This document shows positions 52,620 through 60,840 of a DNA stretch of 64,000 nt, piece after piece. This DNA comes from Planctomycetota bacterium (lineage in GTDB: Bacteria; Planctomycetota; JAJSAM01; JAJVHW01), in the NCBI GenBank assembly GCA_024280885.1, contig JAJRPF010000045.1, positions 124,001-188,000 of the forward strand, read 5' to 3'. The notes under the pieces are model-generated. The model was not told the DNA's origin. It searched no databases and saw only the letters and a program-made list of their open reading frames with translations. Position 1 is the stretch's first letter, and each line of letters starts with the position of its first letter. The position numbers were made by a program, and so were the translations under genes.

Positions 52620-53516
52620 ATGAAGTGGCTCACAAAGAAGTGGCTCGCAGGGTGGCTCGCAGTTCCCCTCGTCATCGTTGCGGCAACCGCCTGCGGCGGC
52701 CGCGCCGGCAAGCGCCAGGTACTGCAGAACAAGGGTTCGGACACATTGGTCAACGTAGCGCAGGCCTGGGCAGAAGCCTACAAGGACGTCAACCCAGAGC
52801 TCGCAATCGCGGTGACCGGAGGCGGCTCCGGAACCGGCATCGCCGCTCTCATCAACGGCACGGTCGACCTGGCGAACGCCAGCCGCAAGATGAAGCAGAG
52901 CGAGATCGACGCCGCCGCGAAGAACGGCATCGAGGCCGTGGAGTTCGTCGTCGGCTTCGACGCGCTCGCCGTGTACGTCCACGAGGACAACCCCATCGAG
53001 AGCATCACACTCGCCCAACTCGCCGAAATCTACGGTGAAGGCGGCCAGATCACGAAGTGGTCCCAGCTCGGCATCACGATGCCGGATGAGAAGAGCGACG
53101 AGATCATCCTCTTCAGTCGTCAGAACAACTCCGGCACGTACGCGTACTTCAAGTCCGCCGTACTCGGCAAACAGCGCGAGTACAAGCTCGGCACCCGCGA
53201 CTTGCACGGCTCGAAAGACGTAGTAGAAGCCGCCGAAAAGACGCCCGGTGGGATCGGGTACAGCGGTCTGGCGTACGCGACGGAGCACGTCAAGCTCGTG
53301 CCGGTCGCCGTCGAGAAGGGCGCAGCAGCCGTCGTCCCGAGCATCACGTCGGCAGTCGATGGGACGTACCCGATCGCGCGTCCGTTGATGATGTACAGCC
53401 GCGGAGTGCCCACGGGAAACGTCAAGGAGTACCTCGACTGGATCCTCAGTCCAGCGGGACAGGAGATCATCGTCGCGAAGGGCTATGCGCCTGCCGCTCG
53501 ACAGGCGGGCGAGTGA
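52620..53516 (+). CDS. pstS: Phosphate ABC transporter substrate-binding lipoprotein
   Basis: The periplasmic phosphate receptor, 298 residues. A lipoprotein-like signal (WLAGWLAVPLVIVAATACGG) precedes NKGSDTLVNVAQAWAEAY, the phosphate-loop segment AVTGGGSGTGIAALINGTVD, then FSRQNNSGTYAYFKSAVLG and GGIGYSGLAYA, all typical of PstS. The ATG at 52620 gives GAGG a ten-base spacing; the ATG at 52611 is too close. It opens the operon pstS-phoU-pstC-pstA-pstB1-pstB2 behind the candidate Pho box. The unusual order puts phoU second. Confidence 0.92.
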   Translation: MKWLTKKWLAGWLAVPLVIVAATACGGRAGKRQVLQNKGSDTLVNVAQAWAEAYKDVNPELAIAVTGGGSGTGIAALINGTVDLANASRKMKQSEIDAAAKNGIEAVEFVVGFDALAVYVHEDNPIESITLAQLAEIYGEGGQITKWSQLGITMPDEKSDEIILFSRQNNSGTYAYFKSAVLGKQREYKLGTRDLHGSKDVVEAAEKTPGGIGYSGLAYATEHVKLVPVAVEKGAAAVVPSITSAVDGTYPIARPLMMYSRGVPTGNVKEYLDWILSPAGQEIIVAKGYAPAARQAGE

Positions 53517-53606
53517 GCGCGCTGTCACGGATCACCTGCACGACGGCGGACGCTGGCACGCACATGCGGAGGCGTCGCCGCCCGCCCCAACCCTGAGGAG
53601 ACGCCC

Positions 53607-54725
53607 ATGAGTCACTACGAAGAGCGGCTACAGCACGACCTCGACGAGATCAGAGATCGCGTCGCCACGATCGGCACCGACGTCGAGACGGCGGTCCGCA
53701 AGTCGGTTCGCTGCCTCTTGCAGCGGGACACTGCGGCGGCGGCCGACGTGGTCCTCGCGGATCATCCGATCAACCGCGCCACGCGCGACGTGGATCGGCT
53801 GTGTCACGTGTTCGTGGCCCGGCATCTACCGAGCGCGGGAGTGCTCCGCACGATCTCCGCCGTGCTGCGGCTCACGATCGGTCTGGAACGCATCGGCGAC
53901 TACGCCGTCACGATCGCGCGCGAGACCGTGCAATTGGAAGGCGACGTGCCGACGACGATCGTCGCCGACGCTCAGGAAGTCTCGGAGCACTCGCTGCGCA
54001 CGCTGCATCGCGCGATGGAGGCATTCAACTCGCGCGACGCGGATCTGGCGCGCAGCACGAAGGATCTCGCGCGAGAAGGACGTCGGACCTCGCATCGCGT
54101 GTTCCGGGACCTTGTCCGACTCGGCAGGGAGCACCCCGATGAGCACGCCGGTGCCGAGAGCGCTCCGTCGATTGCGGATCTCTACGCCCTGTTACTCTGT
54201 ATCAACCGCATGGAGCGTATCGGCGACCAGGCGAAGAACATCTGCGAAGACGCGCTCTTCGCGGTGACGGGCGAGATGAAACAGCCCAAGGTCTACCGCG
54301 TCCAGTTCGTCGACCGAGCCAACGACGCAGCGAGTGTGATGGCCGAAGTCATCGCGCGTAGCAGCTACCCCGAGAGCGGTGCCTACTCGAGTTCCGGGTG
54401 GCAACCGGCAGCCGAGATTCTGCCGCCGGTCCGCACGTTCCTCACGCAGCGTGGCCACGATCTCACCGAGTTCGTCCCGAGCCGCTTCGAGCCGTCCTTC
54501 GACGCGCTGGAGACGTTCCACGTCATCGTGGATCTCGACGGCGGGGCGACGACGCGCATCCCCGACCTTCCGTTCCACACGACGGTCGCGTCCTGGGATG
54601 TCGGCCCGTGCGATCCGGACGCCACCGTCATCAGTGGTGACGCGTGGTTGACCGAGCTCTACCGCGACGTCTCCGCGCGTGTCACAACGCTCATGGAGAC
54701 ACTCCGCGGCGACGAGGCGCGCTGA
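53607..54725 (+). CDS. phoU: PhoU fused to a catalytically dead LMW-phosphatase/ArsC-like domain
   Basis: Residues 1-225 are a PhoU double three-helix bundle (VLRTISAVLRLTIGLERIGD and LLLCINRMERIGDQAKNICE, each with the E/DRIGD metal-binding pattern). Residues about 229-372 align with low-molecular-weight tyrosine phosphatases and thioredoxin-type arsenate reductases: VQFVDRANDAASVMAEVIAR in place of FVCxxNxxRSxMAE, SSGWQPAAEILPPVRTFL, FEPSFDALETFHVIVDLDGG and TVASWDVG. The catalytic Cys is Asp and the P-loop Arg is Ala, so no phosphatase activity is expected. Usual PhoU is about 220-240 residues. PhoU restrains PstSCAB and PhoR signalling; the extra domain may sense phosphate or a partner. 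AGGAG supports the start. Confidence 0.88.
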   Translation: MSHYEERLQHDLDEIRDRVATIGTDVETAVRKSVRCLLQRDTAAAADVVLADHPINRATRDVDRLCHVFVARHLPSAGVLRTISAVLRLTIGLERIGDYAVTIARETVQLEGDVPTTIVADAQEVSEHSLRTLHRAMEAFNSRDADLARSTKDLAREGRRTSHRVFRDLVRLGREHPDEHAGAESAPSIADLYALLLCINRMERIGDQAKNICEDALFAVTGEMKQPKVYRVQFVDRANDAASVMAEVIARSSYPESGAYSSSGWQPAAEILPPVRTFLTQRGHDLTEFVPSRFEPSFDALETFHVIVDLDGGATTRIPDLPFHTTVASWDVGPCDPDATVISGDAWLTELYRDVSARVTTLMETLRGDEAR

Positions 54726-54726
54726 C

Positions 54727-55665
54727 GTGACATCGGACGTCGCTCCCCGGACTTCGCCGCTGAGCGACCTCGACCGTCGTGACGCCGCGTGGTACTGGGA
54801 CAAACTCGCGCAAGTGCTCATCTTGGTGGCGGGTCTTTCCGGCATCGTGGCGGTGATTGGAATCTTCGTCTTCATCACGAAAGAGGGCTTCGGCTTCATC
54901 AGCGAGAGCCTCATCCCGGCAGAGTTCTTCGGGTCGATCGCGTGGCGTCCCACATCCGAGACACGCCCCACGTACGGCATCCTCGCCCTGGCTGCGGGGA
55001 CCGCGAGTGTGACGGGTCTGGCGATGCTGATCGCAGTGCCCTTCTCCCTCGGTGCCGCGATCTACATCGGGGAGTTCGCCGAGGGCAAGACGCGCGAGGC
55101 GTTGAAGGTCCTCGTCGAACTGCTCGCCGCGATCCCCTCCGTCGTCTGGGGCTTCATCGGGATGACCATCCTGAACCCGCTCATCATCGACGTCTTCGAT
55201 GTACCGGTGGGACTCTCCGTCCTGAACGCCGGCGTCATTCTCGGCCTGATGGCCGCTCCGATCATGACCACCATCGCGGAGGACGCGTTGAAGGCCGTCC
55301 CGGACGGCTACCGCGAAGCGGCGGAGGCCATGGGCGCGACACGCTGGCAGGTGATTTTCCAGGTCGTGCTTCCCGCCGCGAAGAAGGGCCTCGTCGCAGC
55401 CGTGCTCCTCGGTGTCGGACGCGGTTTCGGCGAGACGATGGCCGTCCTGATGGCCAGCGGGCACGCAATCAACCTGCCGACGAGCCCCTTCGACTCGGTG
55501 CGCGCGATCACGGCCACCATCGCCGCAGAACTCGGCGAGACCGCACACGGATCGGAGCACTACAAGGCGCTCTTCACGCTCGGCATCCTGCTCTTCGCAG
55601 TCACGTTCGTGATCAACCTCACCGCCGACATCGTCGTACGCGGCCGGTCACGGAAGAAGAGGTGA
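54727..55665 (+). CDS. pstC: Phosphate ABC transporter permease PstC
   Basis: A 312-residue inner-membrane permease with about six helices (LAQVLILVAGLSGIVAVIGI, LAAGTASVTGLAMLIAVPFS, VLVELLAAIPSVVWGFIGMT and so on) and the EAA loop YREAAEAMGATRWQVIFQVV that contacts the ATPase. The start is GTG at 54727, one base after the phoU stop. pstA follows five bases downstream. It forms the channel with PstA. Confidence 0.92.
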   Translation: MTSDVAPRTSPLSDLDRRDAAWYWDKLAQVLILVAGLSGIVAVIGIFVFITKEGFGFISESLIPAEFFGSIAWRPTSETRPTYGILALAAGTASVTGLAMLIAVPFSLGAAIYIGEFAEGKTREALKVLVELLAAIPSVVWGFIGMTILNPLIIDVFDVPVGLSVLNAGVILGLMAAPIMTTIAEDALKAVPDGYREAAEAMGATRWQVIFQVVLPAAKKGLVAAVLLGVGRGFGETMAVLMASGHAINLPTSPFDSVRAITATIAAELGETAHGSEHYKALFTLGILLFAVTFVINLTADIVVRGRSRKKR

Positions 55666-55670
55666 GTCCC

Positions 55671-56540
55671 ATGTTCCAACGCACCGCCGTGAACGAACGC
55701 AACACGCGCGTGCAGATGCTCGTCCGTCTCCTCTTCGGCATGATGACCGCTCTGCTCGTGCTGCCGGTACTCATCATCCTCGGGTTGCTGATTCACCGCG
55801 GTGGTCCGGCGCTCTCGATGGAGTTCCTCTTCGACGAGCCGAGCAACGGCATGACGGCCGGCGGGATCATGCCTGCACTCGTCGGCACCGTCTGGCTCGT
55901 CGCAGTCGCGCTCATCGCCTCCGTACCGATCGGTGTCGCGGCGGCGCTCTATCTCTCTGAGTACGCGAAGGACAACTGGCTGACGCGTGCGATCAATCTC
56001 GCTGTGATCAACCTCGCGGGTGTGCCGTCGATCGTGCACGCGCTCTTCGGTGTCGGCGCGTTCGTCCTCTTCTTCAAGTTCGGGACCAGCATCCTGGCGG
56101 CCAGTCTGACGCTCGCCGTGATGACGCTGCCGGTCGTGATCGTCGCCACGCGCGAGTCCCTGCAAGCGGTTCCGCAAGCATTTCGCGAAGCGTGCTGGAA
56201 CATGGGTGCGACGCGCTGGCAGACGATCCGCAAAGTCGTCCTCCCGAACTCGATCAGCGGCATCCTGACCGGCGTCATCCTCGAGGTGTCGCGCACCGCG
56301 GGCGAGACCGCACCGATCATGTTCACCGGGGCGGCCTTCTTCCTGCCTTTCCTGCCGGAGTCTGTCTACGACCAGACGATGGCGCTCTCGCTCCATCTCT
56401 ACGTCGTCACGACGCAGGTGCCGAACGTCCCGGAGCACCTGCCGTACGGCGTAGCACTCGTGCTCATCCTGATGGTGCTCGCACTGAACGCCGTCTCGAT
56501 CGGTTTCCGCACGTGGCTGCGTGGGAGGAAGAAATGGTAA
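55671..56540 (+). CDS. pstA: Phosphate ABC transporter permease PstA
   Basis: A 289-residue permease with about six helices and the EAA loop FREACWNMGATRWQTIRKVV; INLAGVPSIVHALFGVGAFV is typical of PstA. The start at 55671 has GAGG about eight bases upstream, inside the pstC stop region. Its TAA overlaps the ATG of pstB1 (ATGGTAA), implying coupling. Partner of PstC. Confidence 0.92.
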   Translation: MFQRTAVNERNTRVQMLVRLLFGMMTALLVLPVLIILGLLIHRGGPALSMEFLFDEPSNGMTAGGIMPALVGTVWLVAVALIASVPIGVAAALYLSEYAKDNWLTRAINLAVINLAGVPSIVHALFGVGAFVLFFKFGTSILAASLTLAVMTLPVVIVATRESLQAVPQAFREACWNMGATRWQTIRKVVLPNSISGILTGVILEVSRTAGETAPIMFTGAAFFLPFLPESVYDQTMALSLHLYVVTTQVPNVPEHLPYGVALVLILMVLALNAVSIGFRTWLRGRKKW

Positions 56541-57346
56541 GCAGCGCAACCGACGTACGTCCGACGCGTTCCGAGGCGCCCGAGTACGGAGTGCGACCAC
56601 TGGTGCGCGTACGCGATCTCACGATCCGTTACGACGACGAGCCGGCACTCGCCAACGTCACGTTCGACATCCACGAACACGAGATCTTCGGCATCATCGG
56701 CCCGGCCGGGAGCGGCAAGACGTCGTTCCTACGCGCCCTCAATCGGATGGATGAGTTCACGCCAGCGATGGAGTTCGACGGACGCATCGAATTCGATGGC
56801 CACGACGTGCGGCACATGCGCAATCTCTACGCGCTGCGACGCCGCATCGGTGTCGTCTTCCCACTGCCGGTCGGGTTACCGATGACGGTCTACGACAACG
56901 TCGCGCTCTCACCGCGGCTCTCCGGCGTACGCAAGAAGGCGGAGCTCGACGAGATCGTCGAACGCTGCCTCACGCGCGCGGCCCTGTGGGACGAGGTGAA
57001 GGACCGCCTGCATGCGCTCGGCAGTCTGCTCTCCGGCGGACAGCAGCAGCGTCTGACGATCGCGCGCGCCCTCTCCCAGGAACCGGATCTCCTACTCTTG
57101 GACGAGTTCTCGATCGCGGTCGATCCTGTCACGACGATGCGCATCGAAGATGTGCTGAAAGAGCTGCGCGACGAGCTCACGATCGTGCTCGTGACGAACC
57201 TCGTCCAGCAAGCGCGACGGCTCGCCGATCGCACAGCGTTCTTCCTGATGGGCGAGTGCGTCGAGGTCGCCGAGACCGAGGCTCTCTTCACCGGAGAGGT
57301 GCGCGAGCAGCGCACGCGCGACTACGTGGAGGGACGCTTTGGGTAG
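56534..57346 (+). CDS. pstB1: Phosphate ABC transporter ATPase, degenerate Q- and H-loops
   Basis: A 270-residue ABC ATPase of the PstB type. Walker A GPAGSGKT (about residue 56) and signature LLSGGQQQRLTIARAL (about 164) are canonical and the Walker B Glu is present (LLLLDEF). However, the Q-loop reads VVFPLPVGLPMTVYDN, with Pro where PstB has Gln, the H-loop reads VTNLVQQA with Asn for the switch His, and the D-loop is altered (IAVDP). Alone it should be a poor ATPase. Paired with PstB2, whose defects are complementary, it can supply the good signature motif. The ATG at 56534 overlaps pstA. Confidence 0.9.
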   Translation: MVSSATDVRPTRSEAPEYGVRPLVRVRDLTIRYDDEPALANVTFDIHEHEIFGIIGPAGSGKTSFLRALNRMDEFTPAMEFDGRIEFDGHDVRHMRNLYALRRRIGVVFPLPVGLPMTVYDNVALSPRLSGVRKKAELDEIVERCLTRAALWDEVKDRLHALGSLLSGGQQQRLTIARALSQEPDLLLLDEFSIAVDPVTTMRIEDVLKELRDELTIVLVTNLVQQARRLADRTAFFLMGECVEVAETEALFTGEVREQRTRDYVEGRFG

Positions 57347-58139
57347 TGCAAACACTCCGCTCGCGACCGCAACGTCGCTTGCCATCATGACCCGCGACCT
57401 GAACCTCTGGTACGGAGATTTCCAGGCGCTCTTCGACGTGGATCTCGACATCAAGAGCGGGATCATCACGGCACTGATCGGCCCCTCGGGCTGTGGAAAG
57501 TCGACGCTCCTGCGCAGTGTGAATCGCATCACGGAGCGACTCGGCTACGTGCGCACCGGGGGCAGCATCCACGTTCACGGGAAGAACATCCTCGACCCCG
57601 ACGTCGAGCTGCTCCAGGTCCGGCGTCAGAACGGCATGGTCTTTCAGCGCCCGAACCCACTGCCGCTCTCGATCCGCGACAACGTGACCTTCGGGTACCG
57701 CCTCCATCGCGAAGAACGGGGACGACTCGCGCGCGCCGAACGGGACCGGATCGTGGAGGAGTCTCTGACGAAGGTGCTGCTCTGGGATGCGGTCAAGGAC
57801 AAACTCGATCAGCCGGCGATCGAACTCTCACTCGAAGAGCAACAGAAGCTCTGCATCGCGCGTCTGCTGCCCATGCGTCCGCAGCTATTGCTCATGGACG
57901 AACCCTGCTCCGCGCTGGACCCGCAAGCGACGTCGGCGATCGAAGAACTGATCTGGGACCTGCGCGGCGAGTACACGGTCGTCCTCGTCACCCACAACAT
58001 GGCGCAGGCCCGGCGCGCGAGCGACGAGTGCATCTTCATGCTCATGGGACGCGTTATCGAACACAGCGACACGGGCCGGATGTTCGTGACGCCGACGCAC
58101 ACGGAGACCGCGGACTACATCGAGGGCCGCTACGGATAG
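57339..58139 (+). CDS. pstB2: Phosphate ABC transporter ATPase, degenerate signature motif
   Basis: A 266-residue PstB. Walker A GPSGCGKS (about residue 48), Q-loop MVFQRPNPLPLSIRDN, Walker B LLLMDEPCSALDP and H-loop VTHNMAQA are all canonical, but the signature reads ELSLEEQQKLCIA instead of LSGGQQQR. It therefore lacks the element that must reach across the dimer to the other ATP site. Together with PstB1 this predicts an asymmetric heterodimer with one working site. The TTG start at 57339 has GGAGG five to six bases upstream and overlaps the pstB1 stop; an ATG at 57387 is the alternative. Confidence 0.9.
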   Translation: MGSANTPLATATSLAIMTRDLNLWYGDFQALFDVDLDIKSGIITALIGPSGCGKSTLLRSVNRITERLGYVRTGGSIHVHGKNILDPDVELLQVRRQNGMVFQRPNPLPLSIRDNVTFGYRLHREERGRLARAERDRIVEESLTKVLLWDAVKDKLDQPAIELSLEEQQKLCIARLLPMRPQLLLMDEPCSALDPQATSAIEELIWDLRGEYTVVLVTHNMAQARRASDECIFMLMGRVIEHSDTGRMFVTPTHTETADYIEGRYG

Positions 58140-58346
58140 ATCGCACGCCATCCCCGATGCGCGGCGGCACAGCCATTCTGCGGGCCCCGGCTCGCAGGCC
58201 GCTTCGCATCGGGACGCCGCGAGCGCCGACAACGCCACTGGCTCGCCATCCCGGCTGACAAGCGTGGTTCTCAGCCCTAGGACACTCGCCGACTCCCTTT
58301 CATGTCAGAACGTGACTTCACGCGGCGCTCCAAGCTCTCTGTCCGA

Positions 58347-58363
58347 TTGGCACTGCTCGTGCT
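58347..58363 (+). promoter_or_regulatory. Sigma-54-like promoter
   Basis: TTGGCACTGCTCGTGCT has the -24 TTGGCAC and a -12 GTGCT, with exactly ten bases between the GG and GC doublets, close to the sigma-54 consensus. It lies 80 bases before the small zinc-ribbon gene. The rest of 58140-58443, the 304 bases after pstB2, shows no gene or clear terminator. Confidence 0.5.
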
Positions 58364-58443
58364 TAGAGAGAAGTGAATGATCGTTCAGCGGACCTTCCGG
58401 CTCGTGCCGGGAGGCCAGCCAAAGACCCGAAAGGAGGTTCGAA

Positions 58444-58653
58444 ATGCGCCGACTCGTCAACCGTTACTGCTCTGACTGCCTGCGTTCGCGGAAGTTCCTG
58501 AACCTCCGCGACCGATCGATCTGCCAGTACTGCAACAAAGTGCTGTGGCGCCGCGCGGAGCCCGCCGGACGCCGACAGCGCCGGCCCGAAGTCGTTCCCC
58601 TGCGTCGGCAGCGAATGCTCTTCGAGACAGCCCCACTCGTCGAGACAGCCTGA
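58444..58653 (+). CDS. Small zinc-ribbon protein
   Basis: A 69-residue protein with two CxxC knuckles (YCSDCLRSRKFLNLRDR and SICQYCNKVLWRR) that should bind one zinc, followed by an Arg-rich tail. A perfect AAAGGAGG precedes the ATG at normal spacing, so translation should be efficient. A sigma-54-like promoter lies upstream. Nucleic-acid or protein binding is plausible; the family is not recognised. Confidence 0.75.
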   Translation: MRRLVNRYCSDCLRSRKFLNLRDRSICQYCNKVLWRRAEPAGRRQRRPEVVPLRRQRMLFETAPLVETA

Positions 58654-58884
58654 GACAGCCGCGGCACCGCAAAGCAGATCAGATCTCTCCCTCTCCCACG
58701 CGGCGGCACCCAGCCCTCGGGGCCCGGGCGGCCGCCGCACCCGAAGCGGCGTTGCAACGCGCAGCGCACCGACGCCATCGGACGCGCATCCAGCCCCGGA
58801 TTCCGAGACGCCAACCGAGACGTCAGCGTACCTTTCGTCCCGGGACGTTCTTGGCTCCGGCCGGGGACGTCTTCCCGCACCGGT
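58654..58884. other. Intergenic region before tRNA-Lys
   Basis: These 231 bases carry no ORF with coding character and no clear terminator; the tRNA promoter should lie here but was not identified. Confidence 0.4.
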
Positions 58885-58960
58885 GGGGGCGTAGCTCAGT
58901 TGGTAGAGCAGCGGACTTTTAATCCGCGGGTCTAGGGTTCGAGTCCCTACGCCCCTACCA
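58885..58960 (+). tRNA. tRNA-Lys (anticodon TTT)
   Basis: The cloverleaf is clear: acceptor GGGGGCG/CGCCCCT, D-arm GCTCAGTTGGTAGAGC, anticodon stem GCGGA/TCCGC with loop CTTTTAA (anticodon TTT), T-arm TAGGGTTCGAGTCCCTA, discriminator A and encoded CCA (58958-58960). The first acceptor pair is G-U. The mrr region with its flanking repeats begins about 80 bases downstream, a common site for accessory genes. Confidence 0.95.
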
Positions 58961-59037
58961 CCGCAAGGCGAGGCGCGAGCGGCACTTACGCCGGTCGCGC
59001 CTTTCTCGTTCCGGGCCGATCTGGCGAACTCCGCGCG

Positions 59038-59082
59038 AGTGGACGCGGCCAGGGATCTCCGTTCCGAGCGTCACGTCACACG
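59038..59082 (+). repeat. Direct repeat left of mrr
   Basis: A 45-bp sequence (containing GTTCCGAGCGTCACGTCACA) matches 60076-60120 at 39 of 45 positions. The two copies flank the mrr gene in direct orientation, suggesting cassette insertion or duplication during acquisition. Confidence 0.7.
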
Positions 59083-59107
59083 GTCTTGGGGGCTACACTC
59101 CCGCACC

Positions 59108-60059
59108 ATGCCCATCCCCGACTTCCAGACGCTCATGCGTCCGGTTCTACGTTTCGCCGAGAGCGGCGAGGTCCGTCTCCGCGACTGCGTGCAGGCCCGT
59201 GCTGGCGAATTCCAACTCACCGACGAGGAACTCGGAACTCAAGAAGCGGTTGCCGAGCGGCACGTCCGGGCTCTTCTACAACCGCGTCGCATGGGCCAAG
59301 ACGTACCTGAAGCAGGCCGGTCTCGTGCGCGCGACGCGTCGGGGTTACTTCGAGCTCACGGCCACAGGCCGGGAAGTACTCGCGCCCGGCGAGGCCATCA
59401 ACATGGCGTACTTGGCACGCTTCCCGGAGTACTTGGACTTCCGGTCCCGCAAGTCCGGCGCGGCGGATGACGCCGACGACGCGGTCGTCACCGCCCCAAC
59501 GGCCGGTCACGAGGGCGACGCTACGCACACGCCCGAGGAGCGGATCGACGCGGCGGCCGAGGAGATCCACTCGCAACTGAGAGACGACCTACTCCAGCGC
59601 ATTCTCGACGCTCCGCCGAACTTCCCTGAGCGGCTCGTCGTCGATCTCCTGATTGCGATGGACTACGGCGGGGCCCCGGATACCGCGGGACGCCACCTCG
59701 GCCAGACCGCGGATGGTGGCGTGGACGGTGTCATCGATCAGGACGCGCTCGGACTGGATCAGATCTACGTGCAGGCCAAACGCTATGCCACGGATCGCGG
59801 CGTCGGCGAGCCGGCGATCCGGGAATTTGTCGGGTCGCTCGTCGGACGAGGATCGAACAAGGGTGTGTTCGTCACCACGAGCTACTTCTCGGGTCAGGCG
59901 AAGACCTACGCCGAGCGCATCTCGCAGCGGGTGGTACTGATCGACGGCGACGCATTGGTGCGTCTCATGATCCAGCACGGCGTCGGCACACGCTCGGCGC
60001 GATCAGTCGAACTCAAGCGCACCGACCTCGATTACTTCGAGCCGGACGCTGACGCCTGA
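59108..60059 (+). pseudogene. mrr: Mrr-type restriction endonuclease, frameshifted by a 7-bp tandem duplication
   Basis: Mrr enzymes cut methylated DNA. The N-terminal winged-helix part (MPIPDFQTLMRPVLRFAESG, from the ATG at 59108) is in one frame; the rest (LPSGTSGLFYNRVAWAKTYL onward) and the catalytic domain (GGVDGVIDQDALGLDQIYVQ followed by AKRY, with the D...QxK core) are in another. The switch is at 59228-59240, where GAACTCG is followed by GAACTC. Removing one 7-bp copy restores DEELKKRLPSG in a single frame. The gene as given is off unless slippage or reinitiation occurs. The C-terminal ORF could start at the TTG/GTG near 59199 and make a catalytic-domain-only product. Confidence 0.85.
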
Positions 60060-60075
60060 ACGACGCCACGGCGCC

Positions 60076-60120
60076 AGTGTACGCGGCCGGGGAGCGGCGT
60101 TCCGAGCGTCAGGTCACACG
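60076..60120 (+). repeat. Direct repeat right of mrr
   Basis: This is the partner copy of the repeat at 59038-59082 (39 of 45 identical), beginning 17 bases after the mrr stop codon. No integrase gene is associated. Confidence 0.7.
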
Positions 60121-60179
60121 AGACGCGGGTGCCGATCCCGTGAGATCGACGCCCTCGCGTGCTTGCACGCTCTGCCGCG

Positions 60180-60797
60180 CTACGCCGAGCGCCGCCGCTT
60201 CAGCTTCCGCCCAAGACCGATGAGACCGAGCAGTCCGAGCCCCATGAAGGCGGCGGGAGGCAGTGGCACGACTTGGACGTCGCCGATCTGCACCGTGAGC
60301 GAGTCCGCATTTGCGCCCGTGCCCCAGGTGTAGACGTACGTGCCTTCCGTCAGAGAGAGCGTCGCGAAAGACTGGCCGGAGTACGTCGATGTCCCAGAGA
60401 GGAAGTCGCCGGAGACGTAATCTTGGGGCACGAAGAGAAACGCGCGACCGCCCCCCGGCGCACGGAACCCCTGCACGCCGAAGCGGAGCCCGGTTCCCGA
60501 CGACGCGAAGAAGAGTTCAGAGGCGGGGCCCCAGGCGGCGGGCCCGGTGACGTCGGCATAGGCTTCCAAGCCAAGGGCTGACGGACCGCCCAGAACGACG
60601 ACTGCGGCGTCGGGAATCAAGTGCGCCGGGGCCGGAAAGTCGATGGAGGGGGTCATCAAGCCCGTCGTGTCGAAGCTCCCGCTCCCGGTCACCACAACGT
60701 CGCTACCGACCTCCTGAATCGAGATAATCCCCGCACTCGCGACAGATCCGAGCGCGGCCAGGAGTGCGGCTGCGGCGATGCCCATGATCGTTTTCAT
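60180..60797 (-). CDS. PEP-CTERM-type exported protein
   Basis: A 205-residue exported protein: signal peptide (MKTIMGIAAAALLAALGSVA), a beta-rich body, and a C-terminal sorting signal of the PEP-CTERM class, VPLPPAAFMGLGLLGLIGLG followed by the basic RKLKRRRSA. Such tails are cut by exosortase and mark proteins destined for the surface or extracellular matrix. The ATG at 60797 has a GGAGAG box. The neighbouring sugar-modification genes fit the usual link between exosortase systems and exopolysaccharide. Confidence 0.85.
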   Translation of the reverse strand: MKTIMGIAAAALLAALGSVASAGIISIQEVGSDVVVTGSGSFDTTGLMTPSIDFPAPAHLIPDAAVVVLGGPSALGLEAYADVTGPAAWGPASELFFASSGTGLRFGVQGFRAPGGGRAFLFVPQDYVSGDFLSGTSTYSGQSFATLSLTEGTYVYTWGTGANADSLTVQIGDVQVVPLPPAAFMGLGLLGLIGLGRKLKRRRSA

Positions 60798-60840
60798 AGT
60801 CTTCTCTCCTCAGAGGGGGTGCGGGAAGGCACGTTCAGCT

